Virus record (IMG/VR): IMGVR_UViG_3300045825_000495
Location: 1 to 45,269 of that record
Length of the DNA stretch: 45,269 bases
Origin: a virus
Direction: 5' to 3' (one strand)
Under the pieces are notes generated by a model. The model had not been told where the DNA came from, did no database searches, and saw only the letters and a list, made by a program, of their open reading frames with translations. Within the stretch, counting starts at the first letter, position 1. Every line of letters starts with the position of its first letter. Below, piece after piece: positions 23,296-31,002 of the stretch. A program made the translations under genes and the position numbers.

Positions 23296-24512
23296 ATATC
23301 TAATTTTAGTAATTCTTTAATCTCTATCATCTCATCAATATCAAAGAAAATATCATTAAATACATCATCATAAACTAATCCTTCAAGTACAGGATAACGC
23401 TTGATCGCTTGCATAAAATTTTCTTCTGAACTTATTGCCCAAGGTAATGCATATGGTTTATTTTTCTTATCAAGATACAACATACCATCTGAATATGCCA
23501 TACGATGTATTTTCTTATGTGTATCATCTGAGAGAATAACACATCTAAGAAGTTCAATGATAATAGCTTTATTTTCAGTCAATCCTGCTTTATTCAAAAG
23601 ATTACTAGGTTCAACATCACTTTTGTGTACACTGTTTCCTTTCATAACCTTAACATGATGTAGATAGAATGATGATTCTTCAGATTTTATCAACGTCTCC
23701 ATAGTATCATTAAAAAATACTTCTGGTATAATGGCAATAGGTGTTTTAGTTACCATATCAATAACTGGTGAGAATTCTGAACCGTACATCATCCATCTAA
23801 GTTCTTTCATATTCTCACCACGAATCTCATGATTTCTATGTGCATCATTTATCTTACCCCATAGTACAGATACTTCTTCAAACATCTGTCTACGTTCAGG
23901 AGCAAGCACAATATCACGATAGTAATGATTATTACGATCACTATACCATGAGTATGAACGGGATATAACACCATATTTTATATATGAGTCACATACATTT
24001 CTTAATGGTCCCACGTTTGCTGTATAGTCAAATAAAATTGAAATGTCATGATTTCTAAAGGTATTGTCTAATACCTGTTGAGCAAGTTCTATCTTACCAA
24101 TATTTAAATCAATAAACGCATTAATGTCTTTTTCATGAATATACCAGTTACCAATATCTGATGCCTCACCAGTGAATCTGAACTCATGATATGTTCCTGA
24201 TTTTGATGGGGTGAATTTCTTGTTATTACCTGTTACCACTTCTGATGCATCAACGGTTCTAGTAATATTGAAAAGAACAACTTGGTTTCTAATAGTGAAA
24301 TTACTACCAAGATGAAATGGTGCTTCCGCATCCGGTTTTCTGGAATCCTGTAGTAAACGATCAAGAAATTCACGACGTATAGATATATCAATATTATTGA
24401 TTACAAATATAGAGTTTTTTGTACTCAGGTGTTTTGCTTTAATTTCCCATAATTTATCGAGCCCTGAAGATTTAAAAAATTCGCTCAAGGTGTTTGTGCT
24501 TAATGTGATCAT
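23292..24512 (-). CDS. Hypothetical protein, 406 aa, partner of the AAA+ ATPase gene
   Basis: A large soluble protein with no recognised catalytic motif. It starts 10 bases after the AAA+ gene stop and is probably in its operon. Notable stretches include FHLGSNFTIRNQVVLFNITR near the N-terminus and a Tyr-rich patch (SYSWYSDRNNHYYRD). The pairing suggests an ATPase-adaptor unit, but no function can be given. The ribosome binding site is weak. Confidence 0.75.
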   Translation of the reverse strand: MITLSTNTLSEFFKSSGLDKLWEIKAKHLSTKNSIFVINNIDISIRREFLDRLLQDSRKPDAEAPFHLGSNFTIRNQVVLFNITRTVDASEVVTGNNKKFTPSKSGTYHEFRFTGEASDIGNWYIHEKDINAFIDLNIGKIELAQQVLDNTFRNHDISILFDYTANVGPLRNVCDSYIKYGVISRSYSWYSDRNNHYYRDIVLAPERRQMFEEVSVLWGKINDAHRNHEIRGENMKELRWMMYGSEFSPVIDMVTKTPIAIIPEVFFNDTMETLIKSEESSFYLHHVKVMKGNSVHKSDVEPSNLLNKAGLTENKAIIIELLRCVILSDDTHKKIHRMAYSDGMLYLDKKNKPYALPWAISSEENFMQAIKRYPVLEGLVYDDVFNDIFFDIDEMIEIKELLKLDI

Positions 24513-24522
24513 GTTTCTTTAC

Positions 24523-25389
24523 TTATTGCATAATTAGATACATTGCATTTTGTTCCCAGTTATTAGGAATGTTTGCACGAACCTTTGTAACTTGTAACAA
24601 ACTACGCATGTTGAGATCTTTACACAATGCTTGGTTTGCATCAAGGAAATCCAATGCATCCTCTTTCAATGACATTCCGTACTCAGGAAGAACATCAGGA
24701 AGAATTAAACGCATACGCTCAATCGCTTCTGATTTTGTCATTGATAAATCAACGTTTAATGAACGTGAAAGGATTGCTTGGTCAATCTTATTACGCTCCA
24801 TGTTGCTGATAAAAACAACTTGTCCAGTAAATTCAAAACATGAAGGAAGATCATCTGCCGCACCAAAACCTTCTGATGCCCAAGTGATGATACGACGGTC
24901 ATAACTGTCAAGCGCACCTTTAAGAATGTTAAGGGCTGTATCATTTTTTAGAACGCTATCACAGTCATCAAATATAATGACTTTACCATTGTTCTCAAAC
25001 AATGTTCTGTACATAGCACGTGCTGTCGAATAACCTTTGATTGTTGTATAATCAATATCATTCTCTAATCCACGTTCCTCAAGAACTTTACCCAATGTGA
25101 ATGATTTACCCAATCCACCTTTTCCTGATACAACGATTGAGTTATTGACGCCATCAAGAACTAATCCTAAAAAGTTTTCATAGAATCCAAAACGGTCATT
25201 GATATTAAAATGAGGCATTTCTACTGCTACTTCATCTGAAGAAACAATATCTGCTGTTGATACGATATAACCACGACGCTTAGCATCTGTACGTGCATTA
25301 TTTTTGCTTGATCGTGTTATGATAATATTACCATCATAAACAACGTCAAACTTTCCACTTGTATTTAAAACTAATTGTGCATTTTTCAT
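24523..25389 (-). CDS. AAA+ ATPase, 288 aa
   Basis: After an N-terminal domain of about 80 residues come Walker A VVSGKGGLGKSFT and Walker B VIIFDDCDSV. A sensor-like strand (QVVFISNMERNKIDQAILSR) follows with its Arg finger candidate, then a helical lid domain. It does not look like gp44: the clamp-loader Zn-free SRC-type motif is absent. It is more like an MoxR/dynein-type remodelling ATPase. AGGAAATTT precedes the ATG and the promoter lies at 25418-25438. Confidence 0.85.
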   Translation of the reverse strand: MKNAQLVLNTSGKFDVVYDGNIIITRSSKNNARTDAKRRGYIVSTADIVSSDEVAVEMPHFNINDRFGFYENFLGLVLDGVNNSIVVSGKGGLGKSFTLGKVLEERGLENDIDYTTIKGYSTARAMYRTLFENNGKVIIFDDCDSVLKNDTALNILKGALDSYDRRIITWASEGFGAADDLPSCFEFTGQVVFISNMERNKIDQAILSRSLNVDLSMTKSEAIERMRLILPDVLPEYGMSLKEDALDFLDANQALCKDLNMRSLLQVTKVRANIPNNWEQNAMYLIMQ

Positions 25390-25417
25390 AAATTTCCTTC
25401 GTTCTTTTAATACGTCA

Positions 25418-25438
25418 ATTATAACAGAATAAACTTAA
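25418..25438 (-). promoter_or_regulatory. Recurrent extended -10 promoter
   Basis: TTAAGTTTATTC then TGTTATAAT, upstream of the AAA+ gene. Confidence 0.72.
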
Positions 25439-25457
25439 TTCAAGCTTGGATTTTCTT

Positions 25458-25781
25458 CTAAAGAAAGCATTCTGGTTCTTTTAATTTTAATTCTTCTAAG
25501 AATGGAATTATAACTCTTTTTTGTATATTACTGAAATTAAAAGGAGATTCACCTGATTGAACAATCTTACCTAATGAAATAAGATAATATATTGCATCAT
25601 AATAATCTCCAAATACAATTTGCTGATGAGCAATTTTTGATGTAATGTTTAACTTAACAATCTTACCTGACGTAGTTCTATATATTTTTGTGAGTGTTTT
25701 TATTTGTGGTTCTGTGTAACTTTCAACAAACGTGCATTCTTCAATTGGAATATCATCCTCAGAGAAAGTTATATACATCAT
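25458..25781 (-). CDS. Small paralogous protein A, 107 aa
   Basis: One of three tandem genes that share a C-terminal pattern: YYDAIYYLISLGKIV near residue 60-75 and a final LKLKEPECFL. The N-terminal half differs among the three. No known family. Its ATG overlaps the stop of paralogue B as ATGATG. Confidence 0.72.
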   Translation of the reverse strand: MMYITFSEDDIPIEECTFVESYTEPQIKTLTKIYRTTSGKIVKLNITSKIAHQQIVFGDYYDAIYYLISLGKIVQSGESPFNFSNIQKRVIIPFLEELKLKEPECFL

Positions 25782-26131
25782 AAGAAGAACTCCGGATTTG
25801 TTTTTTTAGTTGATAAAAGAAATTCATGAATCTCATTTAAAATACATGTATTTTCACCTAATGGATTATTATTATACACAATGCAAAGAACCTCAACTGC
25901 ATCATCCATGCTATTTAATAACATTGTCTTGCCATGTAAAAGAACATAACTAAACTCTTCTTTGGTATCAACATCCAATACTCTATCTAGGACGAAGGTG
26001 GTATTACCACCTTCGTCAATAGACGTTATACCAAATGATTGGATACATACCACTTCTCTAACTTTTATAGGTTGGGTGGGTGTTACATAAAAATATGTTT
26101 TACCTAAATGTGGGTTGGATTCATATATCAT
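25778..26131 (-). CDS. Small paralogous protein B, 117 aa
   Basis: Middle member of the trio: MDDAVEVLCIVYNN and the ending STKKTNPEFFL correspond to the conserved parts of its neighbours. AAAGGAT precedes the ATG. Function unknown. Confidence 0.72.
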   Translation of the reverse strand: MIYESNPHLGKTYFYVTPTQPIKVREVVCIQSFGITSIDEGGNTTFVLDRVLDVDTKEEFSYVLLHGKTMLLNSMDDAVEVLCIVYNNNPLGENTCILNEIHEFLLSTKKTNPEFFL

Positions 26132-26140
26132 GTATATCCT

Positions 26141-26668
26141 TTATAAAAAACATTCAGGCTTAGTTGATTTAAGATCAACTAAAAACTCCCGTAATCTCAT
26201 ATACTTTAGCTCATCAACGTATCGCAAAGGTTTACCATCTTGATTTTTGTCTATAGTAATGAGATAATTAATTGCATCGTAGTAATCCACAAATGCTCTT
26301 GTATGATCTGATAGGGGTAATGTACCATTGTTCTCACGATTGAAAGTATATTTGTTACCATACATGTCTGCATAATACCATGCTACGGGTAATCTAACAT
26401 GATTTTTATTTGGATAGTCGTACCTAATGTCATACATACACAACTGTAGTATCATATTTCTGTATTGCAGATCAGGCAATGTTACCCACACTGTAGTTCC
26501 TGTTAATTGTACATCCCCTAATCCATGCCCAGGATTTCTGATAAAAGAAGACCAGTAATCCTCTACCCATCCTATTGCGGCAGGTCTTACATCTATGGTT
26601 AATGTATCAAATGTAGAAATTGGTTCGTTGAGGAAATCGATTACTGTACCTTTTCCTCGTATTGTCAT
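26141..26668 (-). CDS. Small paralogous protein C, 175 aa
   Basis: Longest member of the trio, with YYDAINYLITIDKNQ and the ending DLKSTKPECFL. An extra N-terminal beta-rich part is present. Its ATG overlaps the stop of the kinase fusion gene as ATGA. Function unknown. Confidence 0.75.
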   Translation of the reverse strand: MTIRGKGTVIDFLNEPISTFDTLTIDVRPAAIGWVEDYWSSFIRNPGHGLGDVQLTGTTVWVTLPDLQYRNMILQLCMYDIRYDYPNKNHVRLPVAWYYADMYGNKYTFNRENNGTLPLSDHTRAFVDYYDAINYLITIDKNQDGKPLRYVDELKYMRLREFLVDLKSTKPECFL

Positions 26669-27753
26669 GTGATAATCATCTCAACTGTATCAAATTCATC
26701 ATACTGAGGATACACAAAGTTTTTAGCCATATTATCGATAACGTAAGGTGGGATATATTTACCAATTGTTTTACGGTCATGTTCATTACGTCGTGTAATC
26801 TCATCCATATCAGTTGCAAAGATGATTGCTTTTTTGTTACCACCATATTGTGCAAGCCATTTACGACGAGATTTCTTAGACATGTTTGTCATATCGATTA
26901 CGACATCTTTACCTGCTTTAACAGCGTTCTGAAATACTGTACCGATAATTGCATCAACGGCTTTTTGGTCATCGTCATTAAGTGCTTTAAACGCTTCTGA
27001 ATAAGTCTTCACATCATAACGTTCTTTTGCATATTTCACCAATGTATCGTCACGAGATATTACTACCTCGTCTGTAACGTTCTGTGCAATCCACGTAGAT
27101 TTACCTGAACGTGGAAGTCCAATAAGAATTGTAAGTGTATTACCATGTTTCTTAACAACAGGTGTGTTAAATGTTTCTACCAACTCTGTATAGAAATCAT
27201 CATTGAATATTCGGTCAAATTTTTCACGAACATCTTCTAGGTCATAACAGAAACGACCCATTGAGTCAGAGATGACTTGCATCTTTATCAGTTCAAGGAA
27301 TTCCTCATCACCACGAAATTTCTTGAAAAAATCTTTTGAGAATTTACCATCACGATGATTATCAAAAATAACACTATGAAGTGCAACAAGTTTAAGGATA
27401 GTTTCACGTTTCTTTGCATCATCTGTAAGTTGCTTAACGACCCCAATTGCTTCCCAAAAAGATACACCCTCATGGTTTTTGAAATATACACGCTCTGTGT
27501 CATGATTTATCTCACGAACATATGGTTTACCAAGGTCGTGAAGCAATGATGATGCAACTACTACATCAGGATATTTCATAAGATTTGCAACATTTACTAC
27601 CATACAAGTATGCGCCCAAATAGATCCTTCTCCGTGATAAACATTAATTTTTGTTTCTGAATAATGATGAGAAGATTCTCTCATAGCCTTTACGTGTTCT
27701 TTATGATTTAACTGAAACCATTCCATAATATCATATGAGTCTTTAAATTTCAT
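26665..27753 (-). CDS. HD hydrolase-polynucleotide kinase fusion
   Basis: This 362-residue protein joins an N-terminal HD domain (GEGSIWAHT, LLHDLGKPYV with H72-D73, KNHEG, SDSMGR) to a C-terminal T4 Pnk-type P-loop kinase. The kinase part has Walker A IGLPRSGKST (211-220), ISRDD and VVIDMTNMSKKSRRKW, and a lid with RRNEHDRK. In T4 Pnk the phosphatase is a DxD domain; here an HD domain takes the place of a phosphoesterase. With the RNA ligase at 29301 it could heal and seal broken tRNAs. The start has GAAGGAAA. Confidence 0.88.
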   Translation of the reverse strand: MKFKDSYDIMEWFQLNHKEHVKAMRESSHHYSETKINVYHGEGSIWAHTCMVVNVANLMKYPDVVVASSLLHDLGKPYVREINHDTERVYFKNHEGVSFWEAIGVVKQLTDDAKKRETILKLVALHSVIFDNHRDGKFSKDFFKKFRGDEEFLELIKMQVISDSMGRFCYDLEDVREKFDRIFNDDFYTELVETFNTPVVKKHGNTLTILIGLPRSGKSTWIAQNVTDEVVISRDDTLVKYAKERYDVKTYSEAFKALNDDDQKAVDAIIGTVFQNAVKAGKDVVIDMTNMSKKSRRKWLAQYGGNKKAIIFATDMDEITRRNEHDRKTIGKYIPPYVIDNMAKNFVYPQYDEFDTVEMIIT

Positions 27754-27777
27754 GTATTTCCTTCTTTTTTATTTAAT

Positions 27778-27786
27778 ATTATATCA
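27778..27786 (-). promoter_or_regulatory. Extended -10 promoter of the kinase fusion
   Basis: TGATATAAT on the minus strand without a clear TTTAAG element (TTAGTTAGTTAA instead). The 27787-27909 stretch upstream holds no gene I can support. Confidence 0.6.
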
Positions 27787-27909
27787 TTAACTAACTAAAA
27801 ATAAAATAAATTATAATCAGTAGTTTCTATACATCCGATGCACGTTTACGCCTATGTTCTTTTGTCTCATTAGATTCATTTATATATCTAATATGATACG
27901 GATTGAATA

Positions 27910-28098
27910 TTAACTAAATAACTTATAGATTCCTACGCATGCTAGAATACTCATCAATGACAAGAATCCGATACCGACATATAGAGTCATTTTAGTTAAG
28001 AAAAATGTTGATTTAATCTGTCTTTTTGTTTCTGATACAGATGTCTCAGCTACTTGATTACCAAGATCTTTTGCACGTTGAATTAACATATCTCTCAT
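27910..28098 (-). CDS. Small single-pass membrane protein, 62 aa
   Basis: An amphipathic, Gln/Lys-rich N-terminal half followed by one membrane segment near the C-terminus (MTLYVGIGFLSLMSILACVG). The layout is tail-anchor-like. AAAGGTTC precedes the ATG. Function unknown. Confidence 0.7.
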   Translation of the reverse strand: MRDMLIQRAKDLGNQVAETSVSETKRQIKSTFFLTKMTLYVGIGFLSLMSILACVGIYKLFS

Positions 28099-28107
28099 AG
28101 TGAACCT

Positions 28108-28392
28108 TTAGTATTTGATTTTAATTTCGAAATGATCATCATCTGTATCAACACAGTTAATACCTGTAAGGTAAACTTTAATCAATGTACGCATCTCAAG
28201 AAGTGTTACAGTTTCAGGTAATTGGAACCATACATCGCTTTCATTATAGATACTTTTAAGTACCTGAACAGTGATACATCCTGGTTTAAATGTAATTTCT
28301 TTGTTATCATCAGCAAATTTATGAATCTGCTCGATTAGAACTTTAGCGTGTGTATTACGTTTTGCATCCTCGGCAATTTTGTGATATACCAT
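28108..28392 (-). CDS. Hypothetical protein, 94 aa
   Basis: A soluble alpha/beta protein with no recognised motif. AGAGGAAT precedes the ATG, three bases after the upstream stop. Confidence 0.72.
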   Translation of the reverse strand: MVYHKIAEDAKRNTHAKVLIEQIHKFADDNKEITFKPGCITVQVLKSIYNESDVWFQLPETVTLLEMRTLIKVYLTGINCVDTDDDHFEIKIKY

Positions 28393-28394
28393 TT

Positions 28395-28697
28395 TTATTC
28401 CTCTATCGTTATATATTGTAGAATTCTGTCACTGTACTGTGTTATCTGTGTACCTTTGTAATAACCAATATTATTATATCCACGAACAATACTTTTCTTT
28501 ACTGATTGATCAATATAATGACATTGATATGATTGATGTCTTATAACACCAAATCCATCTGATACATAACCACAAACTTGTACAGGTTCACGTGTTTCAA
28601 TGTAGTTAACTATAGGATAACTTTGTTCAACATTTATCCGAATGTATCCTGCTGAAAGCGTTGATAACAATAATGATATTAATACTAAACTTTTCAT
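28395..28697 (-). CDS. Secreted or periplasmic protein, 100 aa
   Basis: MKSLVLISLLLSTLSAG is a signal peptide with a likely cut after SAG. The mature part is Tyr-rich with two Cys that could pair (VCGYVSDGFG, YQCHYID). AAGGATTGAC precedes the ATG. Function unknown. Confidence 0.75.
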   Translation of the reverse strand: MKSLVLISLLLSTLSAGYIRINVEQSYPIVNYIETREPVQVCGYVSDGFGVIRHQSYQCHYIDQSVKKSIVRGYNNIGYYKGTQITQYSDRILQYITIEE

Positions 28698-28719
28698 GTC
28701 AATCCTTCTAACTTAACGT

Positions 28720-28750
28720 ATTATACATTAAACATAATTAAAATATACTT
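28720..28750 (-). promoter_or_regulatory. Promoter-like element upstream of the secreted protein gene
   Basis: TATAAT at 28725-28720 preceded by a T-rich tract, with TTTAAG further upstream at a longer spacing than elsewhere. Confidence 0.45.
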
Positions 28751-28789
28751 AAAGATATACTCTAATTATGTTTACTGATATTGCAGAAA

Positions 28790-29172
28790 TTAATCTGAAA
28801 TATCTTCGAGTTTAACACCTTTTGGCAGAGTAACAGAATTGATGAAGTCGTCGATCATTCCATCAATATCAAAATGTTCTGCTACTGTAAGTGCAGCGGC
28901 GGGCATTGTTGCTTTTGAAAGCTTACGTAATTTTACGTTATCTTTGAAACGTGTTTCAACTGCTACTTGCAATGTGTTTGCAAGTACAACCTCAAATAAA
29001 GGACTGTCTGCGTACCCACGGGCGAACATAGGTAGTTTAGGTTTTACAAGTTTACCTGCTGTTTTTAATGCTGCTTTACCGATTGTGATTTCTGCTACTG
29101 CGAGCGCTACTTGTTTGCATCGATTACTTTTGTTGTCACGTCTTTTGTTGTGTTTCCTGATACTGTTGCCAT
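28790..29172 (-). pseudogene. Frameshifted small phage gene (RGYADSPL family)
   Basis: From ATG 29172 the frame reads MATVSGNTTKDVTTKVIDAN and K, then hits TAG at 29107-29109. One base back, at 29110, a second frame continues as VALAVAEITIGKAALKTAGK and LVKPKLP, then MFARGYADSPLFEVVLANTL to 28790. Together they give one protein of about 127 residues of a type I recall from many phages. One missing base explains the break, or a -1 ribosomal slip. If no slip occurs, the 79-residue part from ATG 29029 might still be made. Confidence 0.72.
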
Positions 29173-29295
29173 TGTTTTGTTTTCCTTATTAGTTTTATCG
29201 CCAGAATCCACAAGCCCCAACATTTCATCACATATCAAATTGTTATTACGATTTTCATTATAGTATTCAATAAACTCATCTCACCCAGCTTTCAT
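29172..29295 (-). pseudogene. Small gene with TGA at codon 5
   Basis: ATG 29295 follows GAGGA at good spacing, but the frame MKAG is cut by TGA at 29281-29283. It then continues in the same frame as DEFIEYYNENRNNNLICDEM and LGLVDSGDKTN into the next gene's start. The sense part looks like a real small phage protein. It could be a nonsense mutant, an error, or a readthrough site. Confidence 0.5.
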
Positions 29296-29300
29296 TGAGT

Positions 29301-30500
29301 TTAATCCTCATCTTTCTGGTCAAATTGTGCATTGATACCTAATTCTTTAAGGTATTCTTTAGCAAGACCTAACTTGTTTGTTTTTGATCTTAGATAATTG
29401 ATTACTTCTTTTTCAATTGCTTCATCAGATGGGTCCTGGAACGCTTTCATCAGTAAACCAAAATACTCAGATAGTTTACATGCAATTGCATAATCTTTTC
29501 TTTCAGGATATAAGGTTTTCATATCGATGTGCATTTCTTTGATTTTTTCAGAAAATTCATTAACGTGATCAACTATTCCGTTTGAGATTGTTTCAACGAA
29601 GAAACGTAACTCAAGTGCATCCATAGGAATTTCTGCTAAAACGTCATCGATTTCTTCATCAAGAGTCATACGAATAACTTCGTTTTCTTTTGTGATAGCA
29701 TCGGTCATCAAGTGATGTAAGTGCATATATTCTTCAGTTTTGATTTTAAGCATACCACGTTCTGTAGTAACTACCCAACCTTCAATATCTTCAACGGTTT
29801 CTCGTAACTCAACCATTTTTTCAAAAGTATAAACCTCAAGTGGAAGCTCATCAGCGAATTCAATACCGTAGGTTTCAAAGATCATATCACGGAATTCTTC
29901 TGTAGTATCCGCATAATTACCTGTAAATGAGTCACGAAGTTGGATGACTTTCAATTCTGTCTTGTTATAACGCAAAACAATCTGGTTCATTGGACTTGTT
30001 AACTCAAAGAAAGGTTGGATATTGTTGTTTAATGAATAATCAACGAATCGACGAATACCTTCATTTGTATTGTAGATGTTTTGTGCAACAACTGCTTGTT
30101 CAGATTGAAATGAGAATTTTGTCTTTGCATATACATTACCATTGATTTTAACGAATGAGATCATTGATCCATCGCGTTTGTCTTGCACTTTTAAGATCTT
30201 ATGGTCTTTAACCTCATGATAAAGGTTACCTGGAACCTGATTTAAGTTGTAGAACTTGTGAAGCATCAAGAAACGACGATATGTACCATCGGCTTGCTCC
30301 ACAAATGTTAATCCACGAAGTTCCTCTGCAGTAATAACAATTGCATCTTCAGGTTGATTTAATGGATTTATAAAATCGCTGTGTTTTGCAAGGAAATAAT
30401 TGAATTGATAGACTTTCATCCCATCAATATTTTCTTCCTTGAATTTAAATGATATATTGCTTGCACATATTGTTAGGCATTGTTCGAGTGTTGGTAACAT
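29301..30500 (-). CDS. rnlA: RNA ligase 1 (RnlA family)
   Basis: This 399-residue protein carries the nucleotidyltransferase motif I as DKRDGS with lysine K108 (KxDG), preceded by HKFYNLNQ and the N-terminal block typical of T4 RNA ligase 1. Later FFELTSPMNQIVL, EGWVV and MLKIKTEEY match motifs IIIa, IV and V. It should seal 3'-OH/5'-phosphate RNA ends, classically tRNA cut by a host anticodon nuclease. The HD-kinase fusion at 26665 would supply the matching ends. The start has AGAAGGAAAG, with a promoter at 30529-30550. Confidence 0.92.
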   Translation of the reverse strand: MLPTLEQCLTICASNISFKFKEENIDGMKVYQFNYFLAKHSDFINPLNQPEDAIVITAEELRGLTFVEQADGTYRRFLMLHKFYNLNQVPGNLYHEVKDHKILKVQDKRDGSMISFVKINGNVYAKTKFSFQSEQAVVAQNIYNTNEGIRRFVDYSLNNNIQPFFELTSPMNQIVLRYNKTELKVIQLRDSFTGNYADTTEEFRDMIFETYGIEFADELPLEVYTFEKMVELRETVEDIEGWVVTTERGMLKIKTEEYMHLHHLMTDAITKENEVIRMTLDEEIDDVLAEIPMDALELRFFVETISNGIVDHVNEFSEKIKEMHIDMKTLYPERKDYAIACKLSEYFGLLMKAFQDPSDEAIEKEVINYLRSKTNKLGLAKEYLKELGINAQFDQKDED

Positions 30501-30528
30501 ATTCTTTCCTTCTGTATTTGATACAATA

Positions 30529-30550
30529 ATTATAGCATAATAAACTTAAA
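30529..30550 (-). promoter_or_regulatory. Recurrent extended -10 promoter
   Basis: TTTAAGTTTATTA then TGCTATAAT, upstream of the RNA ligase gene. Confidence 0.78.
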
Positions 30551-30682
30551 CTAAGATAAACAAATTAACCCATACCCATCAGGCATATAGTATGATTTAT
30601 GATATACATCATACAAGGTATGATATGTGATTACATAAAATGTACCACCAGTAACCCTATATACATTAGTTACGGCAGCCAC
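30551..30682 (-). CDS. Possible small protein, 43 aa
   Basis: A GTG at 30682 with GGAG eight bases upstream opens a frame (VAAVTNVYRVTGGTFYVITY then HTLYDVYHKSYYM) overlapping the end of the 91-residue gene. The composition looks protein-like and fills an otherwise empty gap. The start is uncertain. Confidence 0.45.
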   Translation of the reverse strand: MAAVTNVYRVTGGTFYVITYHTLYDVYHKSYYMPDGYGLICLS

Positions 30683-30941
30683 AGCGTTGCTCCAGTATTT
30701 GTTGATATGTAAGCATTAGTTCTGCATCGGTAACATCATCACAATCTCTGTAATGTTTTGATTTTAACGCACGATATGCTATCTTTACCTCATTACAACC
30801 GTAAACATACTGACCGTTATCAAACGATACGAAAGCACGATTACTAGCATTTATAACAATCTCATCTAGACGTTGACACTCATTAGCATTACTACCGAAA
30901 CATATAGTCCAACATGTAAGTAAAATTATAATTTTTTTCAT
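30666..30941 (-). CDS. Periplasmic Cys-rich protein, 91 aa
   Basis: MKKIIILLTCWTICFGSNA is a signal peptide. The mature part has Cys pairs near the start, middle and end (ECQRLDE, YGCNEVK, RDCDD, QRCGC), suggesting disulfides. AGAAGGAACA precedes the ATG. Function unknown. Confidence 0.75.
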   Translation of the reverse strand: MKKIIILLTCWTICFGSNANECQRLDEIVINASNRAFVSFDNGQYVYGCNEVKIAYRALKSKHYRDCDDVTDAELMLTYQQILEQRCGCRN

Positions 30942-30965
30942 TTTGTTCCTTCTTTTGTTACAATA

Positions 30966-30987
30966 GTTATATCATAATAAACTTAAA
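30966..30987 (-). promoter_or_regulatory. Recurrent extended -10 promoter
   Basis: TTTAAGTTTATTA then TGATATAAC, upstream of the periplasmic protein gene. Confidence 0.7.
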
Positions 30988-31002
30988 TATAACTATTGTT
31001 TT

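Noticed and set aside
24523-25389. AAA+ ATPase as clamp-loader large subunit gp44
   Set aside because: The Walker motifs fit, but the N-terminal domain and the rest of the chain do not follow the gp44 pattern, and it is not next to gp62.
27787-27909. tRNA or small gene in the gap upstream of the kinase fusion
   Set aside because: No cloverleaf or convincing start was found; a 7-bp inverted repeat (ATTAGAT/ATCTAAT) is present but lacks a T tract.
9990-29295. General recoding of TGA as Trp
   Set aside because: Many clear genes end in TGA, including ATGA overlaps, so TGA works as stop; only two internal cases were seen.
29284-29303. Terminator after RNA ligase (AAACTCA...TGAGTTT)
   Set aside because: The loop is long, there is no T run, and the next ribosome binding site lies inside it.
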